The notes under the pieces are model-generated. The model did no database searches and was not told the DNA's origin. It was given only the letters and a program-made list of their open reading frames with translations. Position numbers and translations under genes: made by a program. 64,000 nucleotides of DNA, taken from the NCBI GenBank assembly GCA_005765155.1, contig VCCP01000005.1:2356001-2420000 (forward strand), written 5' to 3'. This stretch comes from Zelopaecilomyces penicillatus. Lineage: Eukaryota > Ascomycota > Sordariomycetes > Hypocreales > Pseudodiploosporaceae. Shown here in pieces: positions 25,951 through 39,454 of the stretch (positions within the stretch are counted from its first letter, which is position 1; the number at the start of each line of letters is the position of its first letter).

Positions 25951-27025
25951 ATGTCTGGTGCCGCAGTACTTCTAGTCTATGTTTCCATTATGCAATGTAA
26001 TAGGCTAATGTCTCGTTCAGGACCGCGAGGCCGTCTTTCCCACTCGGCAGTCGTTGGGCCTTATGAAAGCAAAACTCAAAGGGGCTGAAACAGGTCATAG
26101 CTTGCTGAAGAGGAAGAGTGAGGCTCTCACAAAGTTAGTTGGCCAACCCGCAAATATCTAAAACATTGGCTGACTTGTTGCTTGCAGACGGTTCAGAGGT
26201 TAGCACATTCTCACATGAGGTTGTATGGTACCTACTTGGGCTGATAGACTGATTCAGCGCTTCCACAGAGATTACACGACGTATCGATGAAGCGAAAAGG
26301 AAGATGGGGCGAGTGATGCAAATCGCTGCATTTTCTCTTGCCGAAGTCACGTATGCTGTTGGTGGTGATATTGGATATCAAGTTCAGGAGTCGGCTAAAT
26401 CTGCCCGGTTTCGAATTCGCACTAAGCAGGATAATGTTTCAGGAGTTCTTTTACCAGCGTTTGAGAGCTTTCTGACAGAGAGCAGCAATGACTTTGGCCT
26501 TACAGGTTTGGGCAAGGGTGGACAACAAGTACAGAAATGCAGAGAAACATATGCGAGGGCGGTCGAAGCCTTGGTAGAACTTGCAAGTCTACAAACCGCG
26601 TTCGTGATTTTGGATGAAGTCATCAAAGTGGTTAACAGGCGAGGTCTGCCTACTCAGTAATTCATTATCCTGCACCCCACACTAATCGAAGCCAGTCAAT
26701 GCGATTGAACACGTCATCATACCGCGAACAGAAAATACAATCAAATATATCAACTCCGAGTTGGACGAGCTTGACCGAGAAGAATTTTATCGCTTGAAAA
26801 AGGTATATATATATATGATGTTTCGCGTGCGTTTGTGCCACGGATGTTGATGTGTGCTTCCAGGTTGCGAACAAGAAACAGCGAGATACTGCGGAAGCAG
26901 ATGCGGAAATGAAGGCTAAACGGGAGGCGGAGTCTAAACAGGGCGATTCCGCCGTTTCTACTGAGTATGGTGGTGTGGTGAACATGTTAGGGGGTGGGGA
27001 CGACGATGACGACGTCATATTCTAG
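25951..27025 (+). CDS. VMA8: V-type proton ATPase subunit D (Vma8)
   Basis: Six exons: 25,951-25,965, 26,021-26,133, 26,188-26,198, 26,269-26,643, 26,696-26,802 and 26,864-27,025. Introns are 55, 54, 70, 52 and 61 bp, all GT...AG. The join gives 260 residues, close to yeast Vma8 (256). Exon phases agree throughout, including the 11-nt third exon that supplies the end of KRFRE. Diagnostic text includes KSARFRIRTKQDNVSG, GLTGLGKGGQQVQK and, across intron 4, NRRVNAIEHVIIPR. The protein ends in an Asp-rich tail and VIF. Subunit D forms the central rotor shaft of the V1 sector, coupling ATP hydrolysis in the A3B3 head to proton pumping into the vacuole. Only about 120 bp of normal-GC sequence precedes the ATG. 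It converges on the snRNP gene, 137 bp away. Confidence 0.96.
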
Positions 27026-27162
27026 GCTATTCTCCTCAAATGCAAGACTACATCTTTTAATTTTGCTTCATATACTCACAGCTATCTAGCCATATGCTGG
27101 ATTATTGTGAGGTATAGCCGTCATACTGATTTTCTCTTTTTCATCGTCAAGTGAGATGGGCA
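27026..27162. other. Convergent 3' intergenic region of VMA8 and the snRNP gene
   Basis: 137 bp holding both 3' untranslated regions and poly(A) signals. No distinct terminator motif is assigned. Confidence 0.5.
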
Positions 27163-28013
27163 TTATTGGCGTTGATATGTGACCTTAATAGACTTATCCC
27201 CAAAGGTCATGCCAGCTGTGTTCTCCTTAGCTGCAATAGCACCTTGCTCGGTCTGATACTCAACAAAGGCAATGCCTTGCCGCCCTGGAACCAGTCGTAT
27301 TTCGCGAAACCCATCAAACCGACTAAAGAGCGATGTTAAACTGTCTACGCCATGATCTTCGGGGACATTCTGAAGGAAAAGGATTTTGTTGGGGGGTAGA
27401 TATTCGTCCGGTACGACAGAGGAAGCTGTAGCACTAGTTGACTTCAGTCCCGAGGGTCTAATTGGCTTCGAAGATCGATTTATAGATCCCACGCTTGCAC
27501 CTGTCTTAAGTTGCCTCTGCGTTTCCGCGGCTTCAAATGCTTTCTTTTTATCTTCACGAGAGAAAATCGGCCAGGGTTAGTTCAGGCAAACAAGAGTGAC
27601 GGGGAACGCGCCATACCCCTATCTGCCTGTCGATGTCTCCTATGAGCATCATATTCTTCTTTGGTGCCTTGCAGTTCAATCGTCTTGTCACTCGTACTCC
27701 GAGCTAGAGCAACTTTCATTTGCTTGCCAAAGAGCTCAAACCCTTGCACTGCTTCAATGGCGTTGAGCGCAGATTCGGGGTTTTCAAACACTACAAAAGC
27801 TTGGCCTTTGGCTTTCAGATTTCTCTTAGCAACAACATCGACGATGGTACCGAACTCAGAAAAAATAGCATTCAAAGCTTCAGCAGCAACTTCAGGCTTC
27901 ACGCGTTCCTCTAAGTTCTGTACATAAACCCTATGGAGCAATCAGCGATTATGCTCATGAATCACGTCTTCATGCATGGAGACACACGTGGAGGTTGACT
28001 GCCCTGAAGCCAT
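27163..28013 (-). CDS. U1A/U2B''-family snRNP protein with two RRMs
   Basis: Three exons on the minus strand: 28,013-27,988, 27,930-27,617 and 27,551-27,163. Introns are 57 and 65 bp, with GT...AG ends and CTGAT or CTAAC branch sites. The join gives 242 residues. RRM1 has RNP2 VYVQNL (residues 10-15) and RNP1 KGQAFVVF (50-57). RRM2 has RNP2 ILFLQN (170-175) and RNP1 QGIAFVEY (205-212). NLEERVK, VAKRNLKAKGQAFVVF and GFELFGKQM are diagnostic of the U1A/U2B''/SNF family, which binds a stem-loop of U1 or U2 snRNA in the spliceosome. Sequence alone does not settle whether it serves U1 (Mud1-like), U2 (Msl1-like) or both. The start is chosen because splicing from ATGGCTTCAGGG restores the RRM1 strand. 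The promoter side is only about 100 bp long before a minisatellite. Confidence 0.92.
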
Positions 28014-28113
28014 TTTGGCTGAGGGAGAATGGCGATTGGGAAGGAAATGTATGACAAGTTTTATATTCAAGCAAACAAAGATGTTTTATTTAGCTTAATT
28101 TAAAATAAGAAAG

Positions 28114-28603
28114 AATAATAAATAATAAATAATAATAAATAATAAATAATAAATAATAAATAATAAATAATAAATAATAAATAATAAATAATAAATAATA
28201 AATAATAAATAATAATAAATAATAAATAATAAATAATAAATAATAAATAATAAATAATAAATAATAAATAATAAATAATAAATAATAAATAATAAATAAT
28301 AAATAATAAATAATAAATAATAAATAATAAATAATAATAATAAATAATAAATAATAAATAATAATAAATAATAAATAATAAATAATAAATAATAAATAAT
28401 AAATAATAAATAATAAATAATAAATAATAAATAATAAATAATAAATAATAAATAATAAATAATAAATAATAAATAATAAATAATAAATAATAAATAATAA
28501 ATAATAAATAATAAATAATAAATAATAAATAATAAATAATAAATAATAAATAATAAATAATAAATAATAAATAATAAATAATAAATAATAAATAATAAAT
28601 AAT
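28114..28603. repeat. (AATAAAT)n minisatellite, about 70 units
   Basis: Almost 490 bp of the 7-bp unit AATAAAT, interrupted a few times by an extra AAT. The unit has no C or G. The array begins about 100 bp upstream of the snRNP gene start and therefore lies in or next to its promoter. Confidence 0.97.
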
Positions 28604-28768
28604 ATAATAATAATTATTTATTAATAAAAAGATTTAAGATTTTTTATATAATCTTTTTTTAATTTTATTATAAATCTTTTAATTATAAATTTATTTTTAA
28701 TTATTAAAAGTTTAATAATTTAATAAGATTTATAAGGATTTATAAAGATTTATAAATTATTTATTAAT

Positions 28769-29076
28769 AATATTTATTATATAAAACTATAATATTTATT
28801 ATATTAAATTATAATATTTATTATATAAAATTATAATATTTATTATATAAAATTATAATATTTATTATATTAATTTATTATATTTATTATATAAAATTAT
28901 AATATTTATTATATAAAATTATAATATTTATAATATAAAATTATAATATTTATTATATAAAATTATAATATTTATTATATTAATTTATTATATTTATTAT
29001 ATAAAATTATAATATTTATTATATAAAATTATAATATTTATTATATTAATTTATTATATTTATTATATTAAATTAT
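28769..29076. repeat. 22-bp AT-only tandem repeat, 14 copies
   Basis: Fourteen units of aatatttattatataaaatt plus at, with a few A/T substitutions between copies and one C (ataaaactat in copy 1). The period is 22 bp throughout. Confidence 0.93.
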
Positions 29077-32000
29077 ATTATTTAATTTATTATTATTATA
29101 TAATTAAATTATTATTTAATAATATTATATATTTTAAATTTATATAAAAGATTTAATTTAATTATTATAATTATTTATTATATTTTTAATTATTTAATAA
29201 TTATTTAATAATTATAATCTTATTTTAATAATGTTTTTATAAAGTTTTTATATATTTATATATAATAAGATTTTAATATTATAATTTTTTATATTTTTAA
29301 TAATTTTAAAATAAAAATAATTTTTTTTTATTAATTTATATAGTTTTTATTTATAATATTTAAATATATTATCTTTAATATAATAATAGAATAAAAAGAT
29401 TTAATAAGAAATTAATTTAATTTATTTATTTAATTTATAATTATAATAATTTATATTAAAAGGAAAAAGAATAAAAATAAATTTCTTATAATAAAGAATA
29501 ATATTAATATATTTTTATTCTTAATAATTATTTTATTAAAATAATATAATATATTAAAATATATTTAAATTAATAAAAATAAAAAATAAATAATCTATAT
29601 AAAAAGTTTTAATTAATATTTTAAAAAGGGGTTTAAAAAATAAAAAAAAGGATTATTAATAAAAATATTAATTAAAAATATTTTATATTTATATAATATT
29701 ATTATTAATAAATTAATTATAATCTTATTTTTAAAAAGGAATAATTTAATAAAAAGAAAAGATAATAAATTATAAATAATAGCTTTAATTAATATATATA
29801 TATATAATCTTATTTCTTTTAATAATAATTTTAATAATAATTTTATTATTTATAAATTTAAGCTTTTATATTATTAAATATATTAAATTTTAATAATATA
29901 TTATAATAATATATTTATAAAATATAATTATTATTATATAAAATAATAATAAAAAAAGAAATATAAATAAATTATTCTTTTATTTTTAAAAATAAAAAAT
30001 AATTTTTAAAGTATTATTAATAAATAATAATTTCTTTTAAAATTATTATAATTCTTTTTTTTATTTAATAATAATATATAATTTTTTAAAAAATAAATAA
30101 TTATAATTATATATATTATTATTTATAATTAATCTTAAATTAAATAAAATAAGATTTAATAAAGATATCTTTATAATAATATATTATAAATATATTAATA
30201 ATAAATAAATAATATATATATTATAAAATTTAAAATAAAATATATAATATTAATTATTTTTTATATTAAATATAATTTATATTTTAAAAGTTTTTATAAA
30301 ATATTTTATTTAAATTAAACTTTAAATTATTTATAAAAGTATTAATAAAACTTTTAATTTATATTTAATTAAATTTAAATAATTATTAATATAAATAAAA
30401 ATATAAATATTATTAAAATATAAATATTATTAAAATATATAAGATTCCTAAAACTTTATAAAATATTAATTAAATAAATATAAAATATTTATTTATTTTA
30501 AGAATTCCTTTATAATAATTATTTTTATAAAATTATAATAATTAAATCTTTTATAATAAAAATAAAGCTTAAATAAATTATATATAATTATATTTTTAAA
30601 ATATAATTAATTTAATAAATATAATAAATTAAAATAAATATATTTATATAATAAATATTAATAAAGTAAAATCCTATTAAAATTATTAATAAAATAAAAT
30701 ATAAATATAAGATTATAAATTATTATTTTATTAAATTTAATTTAATTATTATAAAATATAATTAAAATATAAATTTAAAAAATAAAAAATGAAAAAAGAA
30801 TTTATTTCTAAATTAAAATTTATATAAAAATAAAATAATCTTATAATTAAATTATATTCTTTAAATTTAAAATTTATATAAAGAAAAATTAAATATTAAT
30901 AAAATAAAATAAAATATTATTTATAATATTTAATTTTTAAAATATTTTTAATTTTATAAATATATAAATTAATTTAAGATATATATATTAAAATATAATT
31001 ATTAACTATAAATCCTAATATTTAAGATTTAAAAATTATAATTATTTAAATATAAATAATTAAATAAAATAATTAGATTTTAATAAAGAAATCTTATTTA
31101 TTTTATAATTAAGTTTAAAATAAATATAAATAAATAAAATCTATTTATTATATTTTATATTATTCTTAGATATTTTTAAAATTAAATTATATTATTATTA
31201 TAAATAAGATTATATTAAGTTTTTTTTTTTAATTTAAATATATTTTAAATAAAGATAATAAAAGAAATAACTATATAAAAAATAATATAATAATAAAATA
31301 TAAAAACCTTTTTAATAATAATAATATTTATTTTTATTATCTTAATTTATAAATAATAATTATAAAATATGAAAATAAAAAAAAGTTTATTAATATATAA
31401 GAAATTAATATTATATTATATAATATAATTTAAAATAAATAATATTAATAAAAAAGCTATTGTTATAAAATAATTAAAAGATATTAAATTATATTTATTA
31501 TTAAAACTATATAAGTTATAAAGATTATTTAATAAAAAAAAGATTAAATAATTATTCTAATATTTAAGAAAAATAATCTATTATATTTAAATTAAAAAAG
31601 ATTTAAATAATTAAATTTTATCTTTATTATAAAAATCTTATAATAATATTAATTATTAATTTTAAAATTAAATATTAATATAATAAAAAAGTAAATTTAT
31701 ATTTATTTATTTATTATAATTCTATTAATTTAATTAATATAAAAAATAATTAAAAATTTATTAACTAATATTATTAATATAATACTAAATATTAAATAAA
31801 ATATAATTAATATTCTTTATTATTATTTAAAAAGATATTATATTTATTTTAAATTAAAGATAATTTATAAAATTAAATATATAATTAATCTTTTCTAAAA
31901 TTAATATAAGAAAAGATAATAAATATTTAATAAACTTTTATATTTATTTTAATCTTTTTAAATAGCTTATAATATTATTATTTTATCTTTTCAAAACTTA

Positions 32001-33740
32001 ATTATATTTTTTAATATATTAGTTTTATTTTAAATATAACTTTAAATAATTATTTTATAATACATATAAATAATTATCTTATAATATATTTATATAATAT
32101 ATTAATTTATTTAAAAAGAATATATAAAGCTTATATATATATATAAAAAGATTATATTTTAAATTTATAATATTATACTTTATAATAATATCATACTTTA
32201 TAAAATTTAAAATATCTTATTAATATTATAAAAAATAAGATTATATATTAATTTAAATAAATAGATTTTTATTATTATTAAAATATATTATTTAAGTTTT
32301 ATTATTAAGATTAAAAATAGTATTTAATTAATTCTAAAGAAAACTATTATAATTTATTTATAAATATCTTTAAATAAAGGCTAAGATATATATAACTTTT
32401 CTAAGTTTATTAATTTTTATATAGAATTTATATTATAACTCTTAGATATAATATTATTTTTAATATAATTAAAAGAGAGGGATATATCTTTTAAAAAAAA
32501 TATAATAAAATAAAATATATTTAATACTTTTAAGCTTATCTTTATAATTAAATCTATTCTTATTTAAGAAAATCTGGAATATAATATAATAATAATAATA
32601 GATTATTTAAATTAAATATTAAAAGAATACTTATTATAATATTATATTAATTATTTTTAATTTATTATTTTATTAAACTTATATTAATTAAGTAAATTTA
32701 TACAATTTAAAATTAAAAATAAAAGATTTTTAATTATTATTTTAAACCTTAATTGATAAAATTATATTATATAATATAATTATATTTATTATAATAAATT
32801 ATAAAAACTTAAAATACTTATATAATTTATAAAAGCTATTTAAGTATTAAATATATTATACAAAAGCTTTATTTTAATTTTAAATTTATCTTTATTATAA
32901 GCCTAAATTATAATTAAAGATTTTAATATTCTATTTTAAAATAAATATAAAATAAAATAAATAGTCTGTTTATTTTTATAATATAATTAATATATATATA
33001 TTTAATATATATATAAATAAAATAAAAGAAAAAGAATTAAGAATTACTTTTAATAAATCTTATATTAAAAAATATAATATTTATAGATATATATCTAATT
33101 ATATTTTATTATAAAGCTATATAAAAGAATCTTATTTATATTTATAAGCTTATAATATATTTCAAAAAAGCTTATTATTATTTAAAAATAACTATAATTT
33201 AAAAATAAATAAAAGATTATAATATTAATATTTTTAATACTCTTATATATTTAATTAATTATAATTATTAAATTAAAAATTCTTTTTTATTATTATAATT
33301 TATTTATTATTAGATTTTTTAATATAATTTAAATTATATAATTATTATATAAAGAAATTATTATAAATTATTATATATTCTTAAAGATTAAATATTTATA
33401 TTAATTAAATTAATTATATTATATTTATAAATCTCTTTCTATAATTAATTATAAGCCTATATTTATATTATTAATCTAGCTTTATTTATTTAAAATAATC
33501 TATAAACATAATAAATAATTTATATAATAGTATAATTTTAAAGTAATTTATAAATAAAACTATAAATTTATTAATAATTATTAATATTTAAAAATAATAT
33601 AAATTATTATAATATTATATCTTTTAAATTATAAATTAAAAATAATATTCTTAAATCCTTTTTTTAAAAAATATAATTATTAAATTTATTTTTAATAAAT
33701 AATATTAAATATAATTAATAAATCTAATAATAAATCTTAA

Positions 33741-33824
33741 TTAATAATTAATAATAAAATATTAAATATAATTTAATTTAAATTAATAATTAATAATAAA
33801 ATATTAAATATAATTTAATTTAAA
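33741..33824. repeat. 42-bp direct duplication
   Basis: Two adjacent, apparently identical 42-bp copies beginning ttaataattaataataaaat, followed by the start of a third. The unit contains only A and T. Confidence 0.9.
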
Positions 33825-36344
33825 TTAATAATTTTAATTATATATAAGAATTATCTTTAATATTTATAAAAGATAATATTATATATTTAATATTTAATAT
33901 TTTATATAAAATCTATAATAATAATTAATAATTTATATTTTTTATAGATTATATTTTATAAAATAAATTTTATTTATTTATTAATTAATTTTAAATATAA
34001 TTATATTTATATTTATTTATCTTATTATAAATTTATATAATTATCTTATATAAAACTATAAGAATTAAGTTATTTATAAAATATATTTCTATTAATTTTA
34101 TTAATATATTATATTTTAATTAATTAATTTAATAATCTAATTAATTTAAATCTTTTAATTATATTATAGATTTTATTCCTTTTATTTATCTTTTTAATAA
34201 TATAATTTATTAATTATTCTTAATTAATTTAAATATTTAAATGAATATTCTTTTAAATTAATTATTTTATAAAAAAGCTATTTTAATTTTAGTTTATATA
34301 AATATATAATAAATATTAATATTAAATCTTTAAATATTATATTATATAAAGCATAATTATATTAATATAATTATATTTAGATTTAAAAGCTTTAATATAA
34401 TTTAGATTTTAAATTTAAAGAAAAGATTATTAAAGATTCTAAAAAAAAGAATTAAATAAGAATATATATAAATTTATAAAAAGGATTATTTTAATTATAT
34501 TAAAGGCTTTTTAAATTATTATTAAAAATAATAATTATTCTTAATTAAAAGATTATTTTATTTATTATATATATTAAGATATATTTAATATAGATATATT
34601 ATAAAGTTTATTATTAATATTAATTAAAGTAATATAATATCTTTTCTTAAGCTTTATAAAAATTAGCTTTTTTAATTATATAAATAATCTTTATTTATAT
34701 AGCTTTTATATTATTATAATTATATTTAGGATTATTTAAAGATATTATATTTAAAATATTAAGATTTAATTTATTTAATTTATTAAGGCTTTTTTATTAA
34801 TAAAAGAAAGTTTTTATATTAATATTTATATTAATATAATAAATTTAAAAACTATTATTATATTAAAGGAAAATAAATAATAAATATATTTTTTAATATA
34901 ATTTCTTTATTTATAATAATAATAATAAAAATAATAGTTTTAAATTAACTATAAAAAGCTTAAGGTTATATATAAATTTATTTAAATTCTTTTTATTATT
35001 TTATATTAATAAAAACTTAAATAAAATTTATAATTAATTTTTAATTTTTAATTTTTTATATTAATAATCTATATTAAATAAAGATTAAGATAATTAAATT
35101 TATATATATTACTTATATTTAGAATCTTAAGAAAATACTTTTATATTATTTAATATTAAAAATAAATCTAAATATTAATTTAATTTTAGAATTATTTATT
35201 ATAACTATATAAAAATAGTTTTTTTTTTAAAAATCTATATTTATTATTATATTAATAAAAAATCATTTAAAAACTAGATTTATAGCTTTTAATAATTATT
35301 ATAATTATCTTTAAAAGTAAAAAGACTTTATATATTATATAAGATTAAACTTTTATATAAAATTAAGCTTATCTTATATAATACTAAAGCCTTATATTAA
35401 ATAAAACTAATTATAAACTTTTTTTATTTCTTTATATATTAATAATATATTATATAAATAAAAGGATTTAAAGAAAATAAGTAATTATAAAAGCTAATAA
35501 TAATTTTATAAATCTATTTTTAATTTAATTATATTTTTTTAATTATAAATAATTATATTAAAAATAGAAATATTTTAGTTTTAAATCTTGAAAAATTTAT
35601 TATTTTTTAATTTTATAATAATATTATTATTCCTTTAATAAAATAATTATTAAAAATTAAATAAATTATTAAAAGTATTAAATTTAAAGGAATCTAATAA
35701 AATAAAAATAAAGATAATTAATTTTAATTAAAGATCTATATTAAAGCTTTATTATAAAAATTAATAAAAAGGTTTATTAAAGGCTTTATATAAAGATAAT
35801 TCAAAAAATAATTATAAAAGCTTTAAAATATAATTTTTATAATCTTAATATTTTTTATAGATTTAAGAATAACTTATTATAAGAATAAAAGCTTTATATT
35901 ATTATTATAAGGTTATTATTAGCTTTTAAAAAGAATTTTTTATTTAAGCTATCTATTTAATCTTTATATTAATATATTTCCTTTATATTATTTATTCTTA
36001 GATTTATATTTTAAAACTTTAATATAAAGAAATAAGTATATAAAGCTAATATTAAACTATAGATAATATAAGCCTTTATTATTATAAATATATAAAGGTA
36101 TATCTATATATAATAAGACTTATAATATAAAGACTCTTATTATATATAAATATACTTTTAGCTATTTATAAATATAAAGGCTTATATCTAATTTAATTTA
36201 ATACTAGCTTTATATACCTATTCTATAATACTAAAATTTAATATAAGAGTATAAGAATAAATAGTATATTTATAATTCACTATTATTAAAAAGATACTTT
36301 ATAAAAAAATCTTTTAAAGATAATAAGAGCTTTATTTTTAAACT

Positions 36345-36540
36345 TTATAATAGCCCTATAATAACCTTATAATAGCCTGCCTAATAGCCTACCCAGCAGC
36401 TTATATAACAGCCTTATAATAACCTTAAAACAGCCTGTCTAGCAGCCTATATAACAGCCTTATAATAACCTTATAATAACCTACCTAATAAGCTGCCTAA
36501 CAGCTTATATAATAGCCTGGTAATAACTTATAACAGCCTT
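36345..36540. repeat. Degenerate tandem repeat, about 46 bp, GC-richer than flanks
   Basis: Units such as agcagcttatataacagcct and agcagcctatataacagcct recur with a spacing of 46 bp, each followed by tataataacctta. Further partial units lie on both sides. The stretch keeps many C residues, mostly in CC, CT and GC contexts, within a block where C is rare. Confidence 0.75.
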
Positions 36541-36715
36541 ATTACAATTATTTATATCAGACTATTAGAACAGTTATCCCTTTATTTCTTTATTCTTTTA
36601 ATTAGATTATTAGATAATTAGCTAGATTATTAGATTAGATAGAAAATAAAATTATTCTTTTTATATATAATAACTTATAATAATTACTTATAATAATTAT
36701 ATAACCCTTATCCCT
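36540..36715 (-). repeat. Dispersed repeat family 1, copy 3 (best preserved)
   Basis: Reverse-strand text ataagggttatataattatt continuing to tatatataaaaagaataat, then ttaattaaaagaataaagaa, is shared with copies at about 13,165, 21,470 and 45,605. It is the least decayed copy. It resembles a solo LTR, but the ends are not fixed. Confidence 0.55.
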
Positions 36716-37034
36716 ATATAATAATTATTTATAAATTTTATTTTATTTAAATTTAATTATTTAATAATTAAATCTATTAATAAATTTTTATTATTAAAAT
36801 AATTATTTAAATATAAATAATAAGATTTTAATTATTAAATATATTATTAAATTTATTTAAATAAAATATTTATATATATTTATTATTATTAAAAAAGATA
36901 TTAAAAAAGCTAAAAAATTATTAAAAGATATTATAATTATTTAAAATCTATTATACTATTTCCTATTAAATTAAATAAAAAATAAATTTATATAATATTT
37001 ATAAAAATAATATAAAAAACATTTAAAACTTAAA

Positions 37035-37235
37035 TTAATTAATATAATTATTAATATAATACTATTATATAATACTATTATAAAGTATAATATATAATAT
37101 ATAATTATAATCTTTATTTATAATATTATAAATTATTTACTTAAAATATATAGAAATAAATATAAGCTTTAATATTAATATAATTATTAAAATTATTAAT
37201 TTTTATCTATTTATTATAAATCCTAAATTAAAATC
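37035..37235 (+). repeat. 5' LTR of element B (family 2)
   Basis: Aligns over roughly 180 bp with 44,328-44,522, sharing aaagtataatatataatata, ataagcttta, attattaaaattatta and ttattataaatcctaaatta. The copies stop matching shortly after tcctaaattaaaatct, as expected at an LTR boundary. It lies upstream of a gypsy Pol remnant in the same orientation. Confidence 0.65.
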
Positions 37236-39339
37236 TCTTTATAATTCTTATATTTTTTTAAATAAATATCTAGGATTTATAATAGTTTTAAAAAGAAATA
37301 TAAAATAAAGATATAAATTATTATAAAACCTATTTAAAGGTATTTTATTAAAGCCTATAAATAAGATAATTTAATTATAAAGATTAAAAATAATCTTAAT
37401 TATAAAAAGATATATAATATTTATTCCTAAGCCTATTAAAAAATAATTAAAATATTTAGATTTTAAAAATAAATTAATAAAAATAAAGAATTAATTTAAT
37501 ATAATTAATAAACTTATATAAGCTTATAAATAATTAACTTATATATAATAATAGTTTATAGGATATTAGATTTTATTATAGGGTAATAATACTTTATAAA
37601 TATTTATAATACCTATATAAAGAGATATTAATAATTTAATAAAAATTAAGATATTTATTAAATTAATTTTTTAAGAAATCCTAAAAAATAAAATTATTTA
37701 ATAGATTAATCTAAAAAAAGCTTTTTAAAAAAAATTAAAGATTTATAAAATAATAAAAATAAAATTCTTTTAATTATTAATTAATTAAATAGATAATTAA
37801 AAAAAAATTAATAAATAATTTAATTAATAAATCTAAATTAATAATCTATTAATATAATATTAAATTAAAATTATTTTTTAAAATAAATAGATATTTTATT
37901 ATTAAAATACAAGAATTATTTATAAGAATTCTATTATAAATTTTATAAATTAAAATAAAGACTTAAGAATACTTTAAATAAATTATATAATATTATATTA
38001 TATTATAAATCTTATTTTAAGCTAAATTTTATATAATAAATAATATTTTTCTTTATAATCTTTTTTAATAATATAGATTAATTTATAAATTATTAATAAA
38101 TTATTAATAAATTATTTTAATTTAATATATTTTATAGATTAATATTAAATAAAGGATATATAAAAGAAAAGGTAAATAATAATAAAGTTATTTTAAATAA
38201 ATATTTTAAATAAATATTTTAAATTAAATATAAGAAAATATTTTAATTTAATAAAATAAAAAAAGAAAATAATTAAAAAATAATTAATTAAGAAATAAAA
38301 TATAATTAAATTATAGATATTTTTAAATTATAAGCGTAATTACTTATATCTATCTTATAATAAAGATTAAGGATTCTTAATAAAGGGTTATAAAAAATAA
38401 AAATAAAATAAAAGCTTTATAAAACTAATATATTATATTTATAAAAATAATAATTATTTAATAAATATATATTTAAATAAATTTTGTTTTATTAAAATCT
38501 ATTAAGAATAATATCAAAAATAATAATAATTAAAATAATATTAATAGCTTTAATTAAATAAATTTAAATTAAAATAATAATTTATTTTTATATAATTATA
38601 AGAATTAAAGAGTAAAACTATATTAAAATATATATAAATCTTAATATAGGATCTAAAATTAATTTAATAAATAAAGAATTTATAAGAAAAAATTAATTAA
38701 AATAATTATCTTTAATATTAATTAAATTAAAAATTATAAATAAAATAAGAATTAAAATATATAATATTTAAAAAATATTAATAATTATTATTAATTTAAA
38801 AGATATTATTAAATATTTTATAATTATATATATTAATATTAATTATAATCTAAAAAAAGAAAGAAATCTTATTTTATTTTATTTAATATAATTATATTAA
38901 TTAAATATTATATTTATTTAAGTATTTATAATAATATATAATAATTTAAATAAAATTAAGATATTATTAAAATCCTTTAATTATATAAATTTATAAAAGC
39001 TTATAAAAATAAAGCTATTATTTTTATAATTATATATTTAAATAAATCTATTTTTTTAAAGAAAAAAAGATATTAAATAATATATAAGATATTATAGATT
39101 TATTTTTAGAATTATAATAATTCTTAGATATATTTATATTTAAAAGTATTAATATTTTATTAATATATAAGGAAATAGATTATATAATTAATCTATTATA
39201 AGATATATTATCTTTTTATAGAATAATCTATCCTTTTTTATAAAAAGAATTAAAGGAATTATAATAATATCTTAAAAGGAATATTAAATTAAATAGAATA
39301 TATTCCTTAAAAAACTTTATAAAAGTATTAATTTTATTA

Positions 39340-39423
39340 ATTTTATTTATTTTATTTATTTTATTTATTTTATTTATTTTATTTATTTTATTTATTTTAT
39401 TTATTTTATTTATTTTATTTATT

Positions 39424-39454
<31 letters not shown>

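Larger units (their letters stand above)
28604..37030. repeat. AT-rich block, no recognisable gene
   Basis: About 8.4 kb of decayed sequence. It includes a 22-bp array (28,769-29,076), a 42-bp duplication (33,741-33,824), a GC-richer tandem repeat (36,345-36,540) and a family 1 copy (about 36,540-36,715). From about 35,900 to 36,340 some C and G survive, but the frames give no family I recognise. Confidence 0.6.

Noticed and set aside
26304..26660. A stand-alone 118-residue gene ending RGLPTQ
   Set aside because: It is exon 4 of VMA8 read through into intron 4. Splicing at 26,643/26,696 restores the conserved continuation.
27582..27941. A separate one-RRM gene starting at 27,941
   Set aside because: Its first residues and its last 15 or so are intron translation. 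The real exon is 27,617-27,930 of the two-RRM gene.
28114..28603. (AATAAAT)n as a telomeric or CRISPR-like array
   Set aside because: It is not a TTAGGG-type repeat, is internal, has no spacers, and the genome is eukaryotic.
30300..30560. A possible RT YxDD motif on the minus strand (IYFNNIYI)
   Set aside because: The preceding residues do not keep the spacing or PFGL-type motif of RT. In such AT-rich text this can arise by chance.
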